In this document: positions 7,852 through 14,792 of the stretch, piece by piece | How positions within the stretch are numbered: the first letter of the stretch is position 1 | Layout of the letters: each line of letters starts with the position of its first letter | Source: Collinsella sp. | GTDB lineage: Bacteria > Actinomycetota > Coriobacteriia > Coriobacteriales > Coriobacteriaceae | Direction of reading: 5' to 3' | Assembly (NCBI GenBank): GCA_018380195.1 | Contig: JAGZUC010000009.1 | Location: 1-64,000, forward strand | Length of the DNA: 64,000 bases | Translations under genes and position numbers: made by a program | Notes under the pieces: model-generated | What the model was told of the DNA's origin: nothing | Database searches by the model: none | What the model saw: only the letters and a program-made list of their open reading frames with translations

Positions 7852-8415
7852 TTAATCGATAGCGCCGATACGGTTGAGCGGCCAGTAGCGCACAAGCGCC
7901 ACGGCGATCAAGTCGGAGCGGTCGACCGGGCCAAAGTAGCGGGAGTCAGCAGAGTTCTCGCGGTTGTCGCCCATCACCCACACACAGTCGTCAGGGACGG
8001 TGTAGGGATAGCTCACCTGAGCGCCGGGGGCTTGGACCGAAAGCGGCCAGCTCATGCCAGTCGTATAGTCCTCGTCGAGCGCCTGGCCATCGACGACGAC
8101 CTTGCCGTCCTGCAGGTCGACCGTCTGGCCGGCCGTGGCGATGACGCGCTTTACCAGCACGTCATGCTCGGACGTGGCATCGGGGTTGTGGAACACCACG
8201 ATATCGCCTTGCTTGACGGGCTGTCCGAGTTCGAGCGTCACCTTCTGCGCCAGAATCTGGTCTCCGATCTCGATCGTGGACTCCATGGAACCGGTAGGCA
8301 CCACAAAGGGTTCGACCACAAACGAGCGAATCAAGAAGGTGGCGACCAGTGCGATTGCGACAACCACGACCCACTCAAATGCACCCTTTAGCACGGAATG
8401 CTGCGATGGAACCAT
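7852..8415 (-). CDS. lepB: Signal peptidase I
   Basis: The protein has 187 aa from the ATG at 8415 (GAGGAG just upstream); a GTG at 8421 overlapping the trmD stop is less likely because it falls inside the SD. This is a membrane-bound serine protease that removes signal peptides of secreted proteins. There is one N-terminal membrane helix (about 14-33), catalytic Ser43 in PTGSMEST and general-base Lys89 in VLVKRVIA. The box GDNRENSADSRYFGPV near the C-terminus is the SPase I signature. It follows trmD by 2 bases in the place where rplS often sits in other bacteria. Confidence 0.95.
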   Translation of the reverse strand: MVPSQHSVLKGAFEWVVVVAIALVATFLIRSFVVEPFVVPTGSMESTIEIGDQILAQKVTLELGQPVKQGDIVVFHNPDATSEHDVLVKRVIATAGQTVDLQDGKVVVDGQALDEDYTTGMSWPLSVQAPGAQVSYPYTVPDDCVWVMGDNRENSADSRYFGPVDRSDLIAVALVRYWPLNRIGAID

Positions 8416-8417
8416 TC

Positions 8418-9176
8418 TCACTCCTCGCTCTGCAAAAACGAAGCGTCCAGGATCTCCTGCGCGTACGCGCGCTCCTTTGGCGTAAGACGTGCCGTCTCGA
8501 TAAGATCGGGACGCCAGCGACAGGTACGCTCGATGGCGTTTTTGCGACGCCAGGCATCGACCTTGGCGTGGTCGCCGCTTACGAGCACCGGCGGCACGCC
8601 CTCGCCATTGAACTCGGCGGGGCGGGTGTACTGCGCGTACTCGAGCAGGCCACCGTCCTCAGCGGTCGAGAAGGACTCGTCCACGTTGCTCATCTCGTCG
8701 CCCAAGGCTCCGGGAATGAGCCGTACGACGGCATCGGCCACGACCATAGCGGGCAGCTCGCCGCCCGTGAGCACGTAGTCGCCGATCGACAGACGCTCAT
8801 CGGCATACGCATATGCGCGCTCGTCGACGCCCTCGTAACGGCTGCACACAAACAGCAAGCGCTCGCTTTTGAGCAGGCGCTCGGCCACATGCTGCGTAAA
8901 GGGCTCCCCGCAGGGGGTGAAAAACACCACGGTGGGCTTGGGACCCTCGGAACTGATGGACTCGATGGCCTCGGCAATGGGCTCAACCTTCATGAGCATG
9001 CCCTGGCCGCCGCCATACGGCTCGTCATCGACGGTGCGATGGCGGTCATGCGTCCAGTCGCGCAGGTTATAAGCCTTAAAATCAAAAAGGCCGGCCTTGC
9101 GGGCGCGGCCCAAAATCGACGTGGACATGACGGGCTCAAACATCTCGGGAAAGACCGAAAGGGTCTCAATCAGCAT
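8418..9176 (-). CDS. trmD: tRNA (guanine-37-N1)-methyltransferase
   Basis: The protein has 252 aa. It methylates G37 next to the anticodon to prevent +1 frameshifting. It belongs to the SPOUT trefoil-knot family; the knot region GDYVLTGGELPAMVVADAVVRLIPG and the N-terminal LSVFPEMF are diagnostic. The ATG at 9176 follows GGAGGG. It sits between rimM (10-base gap) and lepB in the rpsP-khpA-rimM-trmD operon, which is the standard order for ribosome and tRNA maturation genes. Confidence 0.96.
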   Translation of the reverse strand: MLIETLSVFPEMFEPVMSTSILGRARKAGLFDFKAYNLRDWTHDRHRTVDDEPYGGGQGMLMKVEPIAEAIESISSEGPKPTVVFFTPCGEPFTQHVAERLLKSERLLFVCSRYEGVDERAYAYADERLSIGDYVLTGGELPAMVVADAVVRLIPGALGDEMSNVDESFSTAEDGGLLEYAQYTRPAEFNGEGVPPVLVSGDHAKVDAWRRKNAIERTCRWRPDLIETARLTPKERAYAQEILDASFLQSEE

Positions 9177-9186
9177 GCTGTCCTCC

Positions 9187-9708
9187 CTACTTGTCCATAT
9201 CGATCAAGCCGTCCATAACGTGGACGGAAATTGTTCCTGTGTCGGGAAGATCGAGCACAACCTGCTCGATCGCGGGAATCAGCACCTCGCCGTACCGATC
9301 GCCCTCGACAACCCAAACATCGTTGGCGGGCGTCGACATAATCTCGACAATCGTACCGAGCGAGCCAAAGCGCTCGTCGACCACCTCGCGACCCATGAGG
9401 TCGGTATAGGCTGCGTCGAGCGAATCGAGCTCAAAGTCGTCACGATTGGCCAGCACATAGCATCCGGTGATGCCCTCAGCGGCCGTCAAGTCGTCTATGC
9501 CCTCAAACGAAACCAGATCGCCATCGCCCGTATCGGTGACGGACACGACCGTGCAAAAACGGTCGCGCTTGAGCGCCGGCGGCGTCAAGGCGACACGCAT
9601 ACCCGGCTCCAATACAGAAGGAAGCCCCCGCAGCGGCTGCGCGAGGACCTCCCCCTTCCTTCCGTGCGGTTTGACCACACGGGCGATGTTTTTGTACTGG
9701 GACCTCAA
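9187..9708 (-). CDS. rimM: Ribosome maturation factor RimM
   Basis: The protein has 173 aa. It binds S19 and helps late 30S assembly. The N-terminal beta-barrel begins YKNIARVVKPHGRKGEV, the family's opening motif, and a PRC-barrel follows (about 95-165). The only start giving the full N-terminus is TTG at 9708, 4 bases after the khpA stop codon. The SD is weak, so expression probably relies on coupling to khpA. Confidence 0.93.
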   Translation of the reverse strand: MRSQYKNIARVVKPHGRKGEVLAQPLRGLPSVLEPGMRVALTPPALKRDRFCTVVSVTDTGDGDLVSFEGIDDLTAAEGITGCYVLANRDDFELDSLDAAYTDLMGREVVDERFGSLGTIVEIMSTPANDVWVVEGDRYGEVLIPAIEQVVLDLPDTGTISVHVMDGLIDMDK

Positions 9709-9712
9709 GGTC

Positions 9713-9997
9713 CTAGCCCAGAACCTCTACCTCGACAGCAGTGTCGAGGCGAGCGGCCAGTGCACGGGCGAGCGTGCGAATGGCCTTGATGGTACGGCCA
9801 CGACGGCCGATGACCTTAGCAACGTCATCCTCGGCAACCGAAACCTCAATCGTAGAGGCGTCGTCACCATCGATGACCTCGAGGCTCACGGAATCCGGGT
9901 CGTCGACGATCTGAACAACGAGATATTCGACGAGATCGGCGATGCGATCTGAGAGCATTGCCTCACCCTCGAGCTGTGCAGCGTCAACCTCAGGCAC
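9713..9997 (-). CDS. khpA: KH-domain RNA-binding protein KhpA
   Basis: The protein has 94 aa with the GTG start at 9997, preceded by GAGGAG; an internal ATG (at LSDRIADLVEYLV) is possible. This is a single KH domain with the GxxG loop in VIGRRGRTIKAIRTL. It pairs with KhpB in Gram-positives to bind RNAs involved in cell-wall and division control. Between rpsP (3-base gap) and rimM, the conserved position of this family. Confidence 0.93.
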   Translation of the reverse strand: MPEVDAAQLEGEAMLSDRIADLVEYLVVQIVDDPDSVSLEVIDGDDASTIEVSVAEDDVAKVIGRRGRTIKAIRTLARALAARLDTAVEVEVLG

Positions 9998-10000
9998 GAT

Positions 10001-10342
10001 TTACTCCTCGGCGCCCTCAGCGGCCTCAGCGGCAGCCTTAGCGGCCTCGGCCTCTTTGGCGAGCTGCTTCTTGGACTTCTTGACGACGGTCTCGGTCTTC
10101 TCGCCCTCGTTGGCGGCCTTGACCAGAGCGGCGACGGCGTCGGTGAGCTGAGCGCCCTTGGACTGCCAGTCAGCAATCTTCTCGAGGTCGAGGTTGATGG
10201 TCTTGGGGGCGGTCATCGGGTTGTAGCGGCCAACCTCCTCGATGATACGACCGTCACGCGGGGCGCGGGAATCGGCGACGACGACACGGTAGTACGGACG
10301 CTTCTTAGCGCCGTGACGAGCAAGGCGAATCTTGACTGCCAA
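10001..10342 (-). CDS. rpsP: 30S ribosomal protein S16
   Basis: The protein has 113 aa from the TTG at 10342. The SD GGAGGAG is about 6 bases upstream and the first residues AVKIRLARHGAKKRPYYRVV are the conserved S16 start, so an upstream in-frame codon at 10378 is not used. An Ala/Glu/Lys-rich tail (last 40 residues) exceeds the core domain. It is first gene of rpsP-khpA-rimM-trmD-lepB, divergent from dinB. Confidence 0.96.
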   Translation of the reverse strand: MAVKIRLARHGAKKRPYYRVVVADSRAPRDGRIIEEVGRYNPMTAPKTINLDLEKIADWQSKGAQLTDAVAALVKAANEGEKTETVVKKSKKQLAKEAEAAKAAAEAAEGAEE

Positions 10343-10378
10343 AGGAAACTCCTCCAACCAAGCAGCTTTAGGCTGCAA

Positions 10379-10543
10379 CTACAAACAAACAGTTGAACAT
10401 AATACGCCATCGACGCGGGCAGGTGAAGTCCGTGAGACCAACTTCTTCGGTGTAGTCGAGGGCAAATCCATATCTTAGACAAGAATTCGCGATTTGCAAG
10501 CATATCCACGCACCCCACATGAGCTGCGCGGTATACTCAGGAC
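10379..10543. promoter_or_regulatory. Divergent promoter region rpsP / dinB
   Basis: This 165-base AT-richer gap between divergent genes must drive the ribosomal-protein operon leftward and dinB rightward. The sequence GCGGTATACTC at about 10527-10537 is a fair -10-like element near dinB. No LexA-type box could be confirmed by eye. Confidence 0.35.
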
Positions 10544-11800
10544 ATGGAAAGACGCGAACATACATACGGTTATGAGGATGCTGCGGGCGTCACGCCGCCG
10601 CCCTGGACGGGTCCAGCGGTGGGTCTGATGGACCTTGATGCATTTTTTGCGAGCGTGGAGATGCTCGATCATCCCGAATGGCGCGGAAAGCCGCTCATCG
10701 TGGGTGGAGACGCCGAGTCACGCGGCGTCGTGTCCACGTGTTCGTACGAGGCACGTCGTTTTGGCGTGCATTCTGCCATGGCCTCGGCCGAGGCGCGGCG
10801 TCTGTGCCCGCAGGCCATTTGGACGCACGGACACTTTGATCGCTACCGTGAGGTGAGCGCACAGGTCATGGCGATCCTTGCCGATGAGACACCGCGCGTG
10901 GAGCGCGTATCCATCGACGAAGCCTTTATCGATCTCACACCGGGTCGCTTTGCGCCCGAAGACCCGGTGTTGGTTGCGCGGCGTATAAGCGACCGCGTTG
11001 CGGCGCTAGGGGTGACGTGCTCCATCGGCGTTGGGTGCAACAAGACCGTGGCCAAAATCGCAAGTGAGCGCGACAAGCCGTTTGGTCTGACCATTGTGCG
11101 CCCCGGTACGGAACAGCGGTTTTTGGCTGCACTGCCCGTGTCCGCCATGAGCGGAATCGGGCGTTCGGCCGAGGAGCGATTGCGCCGCATGCGCATCTAT
11201 ACGCTCGGCGAGCTTTCACGCGCGCCAGAGTCCACCTTGGCTGCAATCTTTGGCGTGAATGGCGAGCGCATGCGTCAACGCGCTTTGGGGCTCGAAGTAT
11301 CCGAGGTCACCAGCCTGGATGAGGAACGTGAAGTTAAATCGGTGAGCAATGAGCGCACCTTTGCGAAGGATTTGACTGAGCGTGGGGATATCGAGGCGGC
11401 GATTGCGCTGCTCGGCGAGTCGGTTGGGCGCCGCCTGCGCCGTCAAGGGCTGACGGGCGGAACCGTAACGCTCAAGCTCAAGTACTCGTATGGCAGCGGA
11501 CGCACGGCACAGCGCCGCTTGCCCCACCCCACCGACGACGAGAATATCTTTGTGGCCGTAGCGCTCGAGCTGCTCGACAATATCTGGCAAGAAGGCATGC
11601 ACGTGCGTCTGGCGGGCATCGGCATGAGCGACTTCAACCACCAAGGCGGTATCCAAACCGACCTGTTCTGCGAGATCGATGACCGCGGAGCCCAATCCAG
11701 CGACCGCCGCGACCTCTCCGTCGCCATCGACGCCGTCCGAGACAAATTCGGCGACACCGCCCTATCCTTCGGCCGCCAATCCCGCTTCTCCTCCCACTAA
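10544..11800 (+). CDS. dinB: DNA polymerase IV (Y-family translesion polymerase)
   Basis: The protein has 418 aa. It copies past damaged template bases. The first metal-binding motif is MDLDAFFASVE (Asp30, Asp32) and the second SIDEAFIDLT (Asp/Glu near 125). YEARRFGVHSAM and GIGCNKTVAKIASERDKP are typical palm/fingers blocks. The little-finger domain covers about 260-375. A PCNA/beta-clamp-type tail is not obvious. A REP copy starts on the base right after its stop codon, probably contributing to its 3' end. Confidence 0.95.
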   Translation: MERREHTYGYEDAAGVTPPPWTGPAVGLMDLDAFFASVEMLDHPEWRGKPLIVGGDAESRGVVSTCSYEARRFGVHSAMASAEARRLCPQAIWTHGHFDRYREVSAQVMAILADETPRVERVSIDEAFIDLTPGRFAPEDPVLVARRISDRVAALGVTCSIGVGCNKTVAKIASERDKPFGLTIVRPGTEQRFLAALPVSAMSGIGRSAEERLRRMRIYTLGELSRAPESTLAAIFGVNGERMRQRALGLEVSEVTSLDEEREVKSVSNERTFAKDLTERGDIEAAIALLGESVGRRLRRQGLTGGTVTLKLKYSYGSGRTAQRRLPHPTDDENIFVAVALELLDNIWQEGMHVRLAGIGMSDFNHQGGIQTDLFCEIDDRGAQSSDRRDLSVAIDAVRDKFGDTALSFGRQSRFSSH

Positions 11801-11833
11801 GTAGTCAATTTGGGACGGGGCTTTTTTAACTAC
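11801..11833 (+). repeat. 33-nt REP element (copy B)
   Basis: It reads GTAGT then CAATTTGGGACGGGGCT and ends TTAACTAC. It begins on the base after the dinB stop. One end is diverged relative to copy C. Confidence 0.8.
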
Positions 11834-11857
11834 TTTAGATTGTCAGGGTAGTACGGG

Positions 11858-11890
11858 GTAGCTAATTTGGGACGGGGCTATTTTAGCTAC
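11858..11890 (+). repeat. 33-nt REP element (copy C), left arm of a 123-bp unit
   Basis: It has perfect palindromic ends GTAGCTAA and TTAGCTAC around the core TTTGGGACGGGGCT. With copy D it forms an inverted pair separated by exactly 57 bases. Confidence 0.9.
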
Positions 11891-11947
11891 CCTTCAACTG
11901 GTAGCGAATTACCCGGGGCCGGAATATAACTCAACCGATTTATAGGG

Positions 11948-11980
11948 GTAGCTAAAATAGCCCCGTCCCAAATTAGCTAC
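11948..11980 (-). repeat. 33-nt REP element (copy D), right arm of a 123-bp unit
   Basis: It is the exact reverse complement of copy C over all 33 bases. The pair could fold into a long stem with a 57-base loop. Confidence 0.9.
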
Positions 11981-12013
11981 CCAACCCATACCTGACGCGG
12001 TCGCAACACAGAC

Positions 12014-12031
12014 CTCGTCCTAAATGAGCTA
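12014..12031 (-). repeat. Degenerate REP copy at the 3' end of the RAYT gene
   Basis: CTCGTCCTAAATGAGCTA resembles the CCGTCCCAAATTAGCTA half of the repeat with three differences. It is immediately downstream of the transposase stop codon. Confidence 0.5.
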
Positions 12032-12034
12032 TTT

Positions 12035-12778
12035 TTAGACTTTGACCTTTTGTATGGTGCAGTGTCCAATGCCCGTAAGACGTACGATCTGTTTAATCGA
12101 AAAGCCCTCGCTCTTCAAAGTGCGAATGCAGGCATCGCGCGTCCCCTTTGGCAAAGCCTTGAGGTGATGAGGCTCGTACGGCTTAAGAAGCGCCTGCGCA
12201 AACTCCAGCGCATCTGTGTCGCTCACATGGACGCCGTCACGGAAGCAATAGCGGTTGGGCTCACCTGAGGTGCTAAAGGCAAAAAATCTCTGAGAGCCAC
12301 CGAGTAACCCGAGAACGCAATCCGTTTTGCAGATACCCGGATATCCCATATACTCGCGAAAGCTACTCCATCGATACAGCGAAGCGGTCCCAATCCTCGC
12401 CTTCGCGGGATTGTCGTGAATGTATCTCACGCAGTTGAGTAGCTGATCATCATCGAGGATCGGCACGCTCTTAAATCGATCCTGGAAAACAGGGCCCTTC
12501 CTGCCTGTCTTTGAGTTGAAATACATAGCATACGCCGTCGTAATCGAATGCATGCAATCGCTCAGATGAACATGCTCGTCATCAAGCAGAAGATGAATAT
12601 GGTTATCCATAAGGCACCACGCGATGACATCCACTTTAAACTTCTGGCATTTCGAAGCAATCAGCCGAATCAGATAGAGCCGATCTTCGTCATCCTCAAA
12701 TATGAGTTGGTCGGCACATCCCTTTTGTACGACATGGTAAAAGCCATATACAGAGATTTCTCGCGCAGTCCGAGTCAT
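12035..12778 (-). CDS. REP-associated tyrosine transposase (RAYT, IS200-like Y1 HUH)
   Basis: The protein has 247 aa from the ATG at 12778, which has GGAGG about 8 bases upstream. It is a single-copy domesticated relative of IS200/IS605 transposases that nicks single-stranded REP hairpins. The HUH motif is H60-I-H62 in MDNHIHLLLD, with RFKSVPI at 101-107. The likely nucleophile Tyr119 is in RYIHDNPAKA. The C-terminal 40 residues form a helix-turn-helix (FSIKQIVRLTGIGHCTIQKVK), as in several Gram-positive RAYTs. It is surrounded by copies of the 33-nt repeat (11801, 11858, 11948, 12014, 12880, 12975), as expected for a RAYT and its cognate REPs. It is not flanked by its own IS ends, fitting vertical domestication. 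Confidence 0.88.
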   Translation of the reverse strand: MTRTAREISVYGFYHVVQKGCADQLIFEDDEDRLYLIRLIASKCQKFKVDVIAWCLMDNHIHLLLDDEHVHLSDCMHSITTAYAMYFNSKTGRKGPVFQDRFKSVPILDDDQLLNCVRYIHDNPAKARIGTASLYRWSSFREYMGYPGICKTDCVLGLLGGSQRFFAFSTSGEPNRYCFRDGVHVSDTDALEFAQALLKPYEPHHLKALPKGTRDACIRTLKSEGFSIKQIVRLTGIGHCTIQKVKV

Positions 12779-12879
12779 ACGCATCCCCTCCTCGACAGAT
12801 AACAATTACGTTACCCGAGCCAGAGTAGAAAAAAACGTACTGGGAGCTATAAATCGCGATGTTCGGCGAACGGTAGGTA

Positions 12880-12912
12880 GTAGCTAAAAAAGCCCCGTCC
12901 CAAATTAGCTAC
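12880..12912 (-). repeat. 33-nt REP element (copy E)
   Basis: It is a full-length copy with ends GTAGCTAA and TTAGCTAC, in the same orientation as D. It lies about 100 bases upstream of the RAYT start. Confidence 0.9.
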
Positions 12913-12920
12913 TTTTGGGC

Positions 12921-12962
12921 AAAAAGAAAGCCGGGCAGCTGCAGGTAGTGCAACTGCCCGGC
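12921..12962 (-). terminator. Intrinsic terminator of the obg-nadD-yqeK-rsfS operon
   Basis: On the minus strand GCCGGGCAG and CTGCCCGGC (9 bp; plus coordinates 12930-12938 and 12954-12962) form a stem with a 15-base loop, followed by TTTCTTTTT. It lies about 45 bases after the rsfS stop. Confidence 0.85.
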
Positions 12963-12974
12963 GAACGGTAAAGG

Positions 12975-13005
12975 GTGGCTAAAATAGCACCGGCCCAAAT
13001 AAAAC
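12975..13005 (-). repeat. Degenerate REP copy (F) after rsfS
   Basis: It reads GTGGCTAAAATAGCACCGG then CCCAAATAAAAC, a diverged version of the repeat. It abuts the rsfS stop codon. Confidence 0.6.
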
Positions 13006-13006
13006 C

Positions 13007-13462
13007 CTAGAGGAGGTCGAGGGGGAGCTGAGGGGCGTCGCCCCAGAGTTTCTCGAGACGGTAGAAGTCACGCGCCTCGGGGGTGAAGACGTGGACGACG
13101 ACCGAGCCGTAGTCCATGAGCATCCAGGTCTTCTGCTCGCGGCCCTCGATGGAGAACGGGTGCTCACCGCAAGCCTCGGCGACCTTCTCCTCGATCTCGT
13201 CGACGATAGAATCGACCTGACGGTTGTTGGTACCGGTGGCGAGCACAAAGTAGTCGCACACGTCGGAGAGCTCAGTCAGGTCGAGCACCTGAACGTCCTC
13301 GCCCTTCTTGTCGTAGGCGGCCTGCGCGGCGGCGCGGGCGACACCCTCGGCGGCGACACCGCTCGTGGACAGCGAGGCGGCGGTACGGTCGGACGTGGCA
13401 ACGAAGCTCTTGTGCTCCACACCTTCAAGAATCTGCTCGTCGGTCATGGTCTCGTCGGCCAT
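13007..13462 (-). CDS. rsfS: Ribosomal silencing factor RsfS (Iojap family)
   Basis: The protein has 151 aa. It binds L14 and blocks 30S-50S joining when nutrients are low. The Iojap domain covers about 45-140 with conserved DLTELSDVCDYFVLATGTN and REQKTWMLMDYGSVVVHVF. An N-terminal extension of about 40 residues has no recognised domain. The ATG at 13462 follows AGAGGT. It is last gene of a block with yqeK and nadD, as in most Gram-positives. Confidence 0.95.
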   Translation of the reverse strand: MADETMTDEQILEGVEHKSFVATSDRTAASLSTSGVAAEGVARAAAQAAYDKKGEDVQVLDLTELSDVCDYFVLATGTNNRQVDSIVDEIEEKVAEACGEHPFSIEGREQKTWMLMDYGSVVVHVFTPEARDFYRLEKLWGDAPQLPLDLL

Positions 13463-13490
13463 GGAATACCTCTTTCTAGACGCACCCGAG

Positions 13491-14099
13491 CTAGCGTAGC
13501 TGGGCGTAATGGTTGTAAATCGTAATAGCCGTGGGATAAAGATAGCGCCCGGACTGGATCACGTAGACCAGACCCTGCGCAAAACAGGAGAAGAACAACT
13601 CGTCAAGCGTCGACTCCCCCACCATCTTGCGCAGCGCGTGGGCATAATCACCATGGCGGTTGGGTTCGATGGCATCGGCAACAAAGACCACCATATCGAG
13701 CGGCGTCATGTCGCAGGCGCCCACGGTGTGACGGTCGACAGCCTGAAAGACCGCCGGCGACAACTCGGGGAAAAGCTGCGGAAGCTCATAGGCGGCAACA
13801 GGACCATGCAAAAGCGGCGTCGCGGCGGAAGGAGAACCGGCAATCTTAATGCCGTAATGCAGAGCGCGCGTAACCAGCTCGTCGTCGGAGAGCACTTTGT
13901 CCCAGTCGTGGATCAGACCGGCAGCAGCGGCATCAAAGCGGTCAACGCCGTAGACCTCGGCCAGATGAAGTGCGGTCTCGGCAACACCCAGCGAATGCAC
14001 ATAGCGCTTGCGCTTATCCTTCATGCGAACATCGAGCAGCTCTTGAATGCGCTTGAGCAGTGCGCGCTCATCGCCCTCAAACTGATCCTCTACCGACAA
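13491..14099 (-). CDS. yqeK: HD-domain bis(5'-nucleosyl)-tetraphosphatase YqeK
   Basis: The protein has 202 aa from the TTG at 14099 (GGGGGT upstream). It is an HD-domain hydrolase that splits Ap4A symmetrically into ADP. The metal ligands are visible: His in RYVHSLGV, HD in GLIHDWDK (about residues 87-93), and later His residues in LLHGPVAAY and DRHTVG. It lies between nadD and rsfS, the standard neighbourhood. Confidence 0.92.
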   Translation of the reverse strand: MSVEDQFEGDERALLKRIQELLDVRMKDKRKRYVHSLGVAETALHLAEVYGVDRFDAAAAGLIHDWDKVLSDDELVTRALHYGIKIAGSPSAATPLLHGPVAAYELPQLFPELSPAVFQAVDRHTVGACDMTPLDMVVFVADAIEPNRHGDYAHALRKMVGESTLDELFFSCFAQGLVYVIQSGRYLYPTAITIYNHYAQLR

Positions 14100-14111
14100 C
14101 GTAGACCCCCA

Positions 14112-14789
14112 TCACTCAAAATCTTCTTGGCCCAAATCGGCATATAGCCTGCGTTTGCGAATGTAGCCGAGCACGGACTCGCTCGTAAGATAGCGCACGC
14201 TCATGCCGCGGGCAACTCGCTTACGAATGTTCGTCGAGCTGATCGCCAGCGCCGGAATCTGAATATAGCGCACGTCGAACGGCAGCCCCGACTCTTTGAT
14301 TCGGGCACGCGCTGTATCGATATCAAAGCCCGGTCGCGTCGCCGCAATAAAGGTAGCAAGCTCGGCGATTCGTTCGGCATCATGCCAAGTCACAATATCG
14401 ATAATCGCGTCGGCGCCCGTAATAAAGTAGAGCTTTACCTGCGGCGGATAAAAGTCGCGAAGGGCATGAAGCGTATCGGCCGTGTAGGTTACGCCCGGAC
14501 GGTCGATCTCGAACCGACTCGCCAAAAAGGCCGGGTTCGCGGCGGTGGCGAGGACCGTCATGGCATAACGGTCCTCGGCAGGCGTCACCGGCTTGTCAAG
14601 CTTAAAAGCAGGAGAGCCCGCCGGCATAAAGAGCACGGCGTCCAAGTCGAGGGACTCGCGCGCCTGCTCGGCGGTCACCAGGTGCCCGTAATGAATGGGA
14701 TCAAAGGTGCCACCCATAATGCCGAGCCTAAACTCCTGCCCGTCCTCTAGAGGAAGCTCGGGCAGACCGATTCCACCGCGCAGCGACAT
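14112..14789 (-). CDS. nadD: Nicotinate-nucleotide adenylyltransferase
   Basis: The protein has 225 aa. It makes nicotinate adenine dinucleotide from NaMN and ATP in NAD synthesis. The nucleotidyltransferase motif GIMGGTFDPIHYGHL (about 24-38; HxGH-type HYGH) and the C-terminal ISSTNIRKRVARG are diagnostic. About 20 extra residues precede the core. It starts 3 bases after the obg stop. Confidence 0.96.
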   Translation of the reverse strand: MSLRGGIGLPELPLEDGQEFRLGIMGGTFDPIHYGHLVTAEQARESLDLDAVLFMPAGSPAFKLDKPVTPAEDRYAMTVLATAANPAFLASRFEIDRPGVTYTADTLHALRDFYPPQVKLYFITGADAIIDIVTWHDAERIAELATFIAATRPGFDIDTARARIKESGLPFDVRYIQIPALAISSTNIRKRVARGMSVRYLTSESVLGYIRKRRLYADLGQEDFE

Positions 14790-14792
14790 GGC

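Noticed and set aside
12035..12778. Active IS200/IS605 insertion sequence
   Set aside because: There is no TnpB/IscB gene and no pair of IS-end hairpins bounding the gene; the surrounding repeats fit a RAYT-REP system better.
11801..13005. CRISPR array
   Set aside because: The repeats are in mixed orientation with uneven spacing, there are no cas genes, and they recur 26 kb away as inverted pairs.
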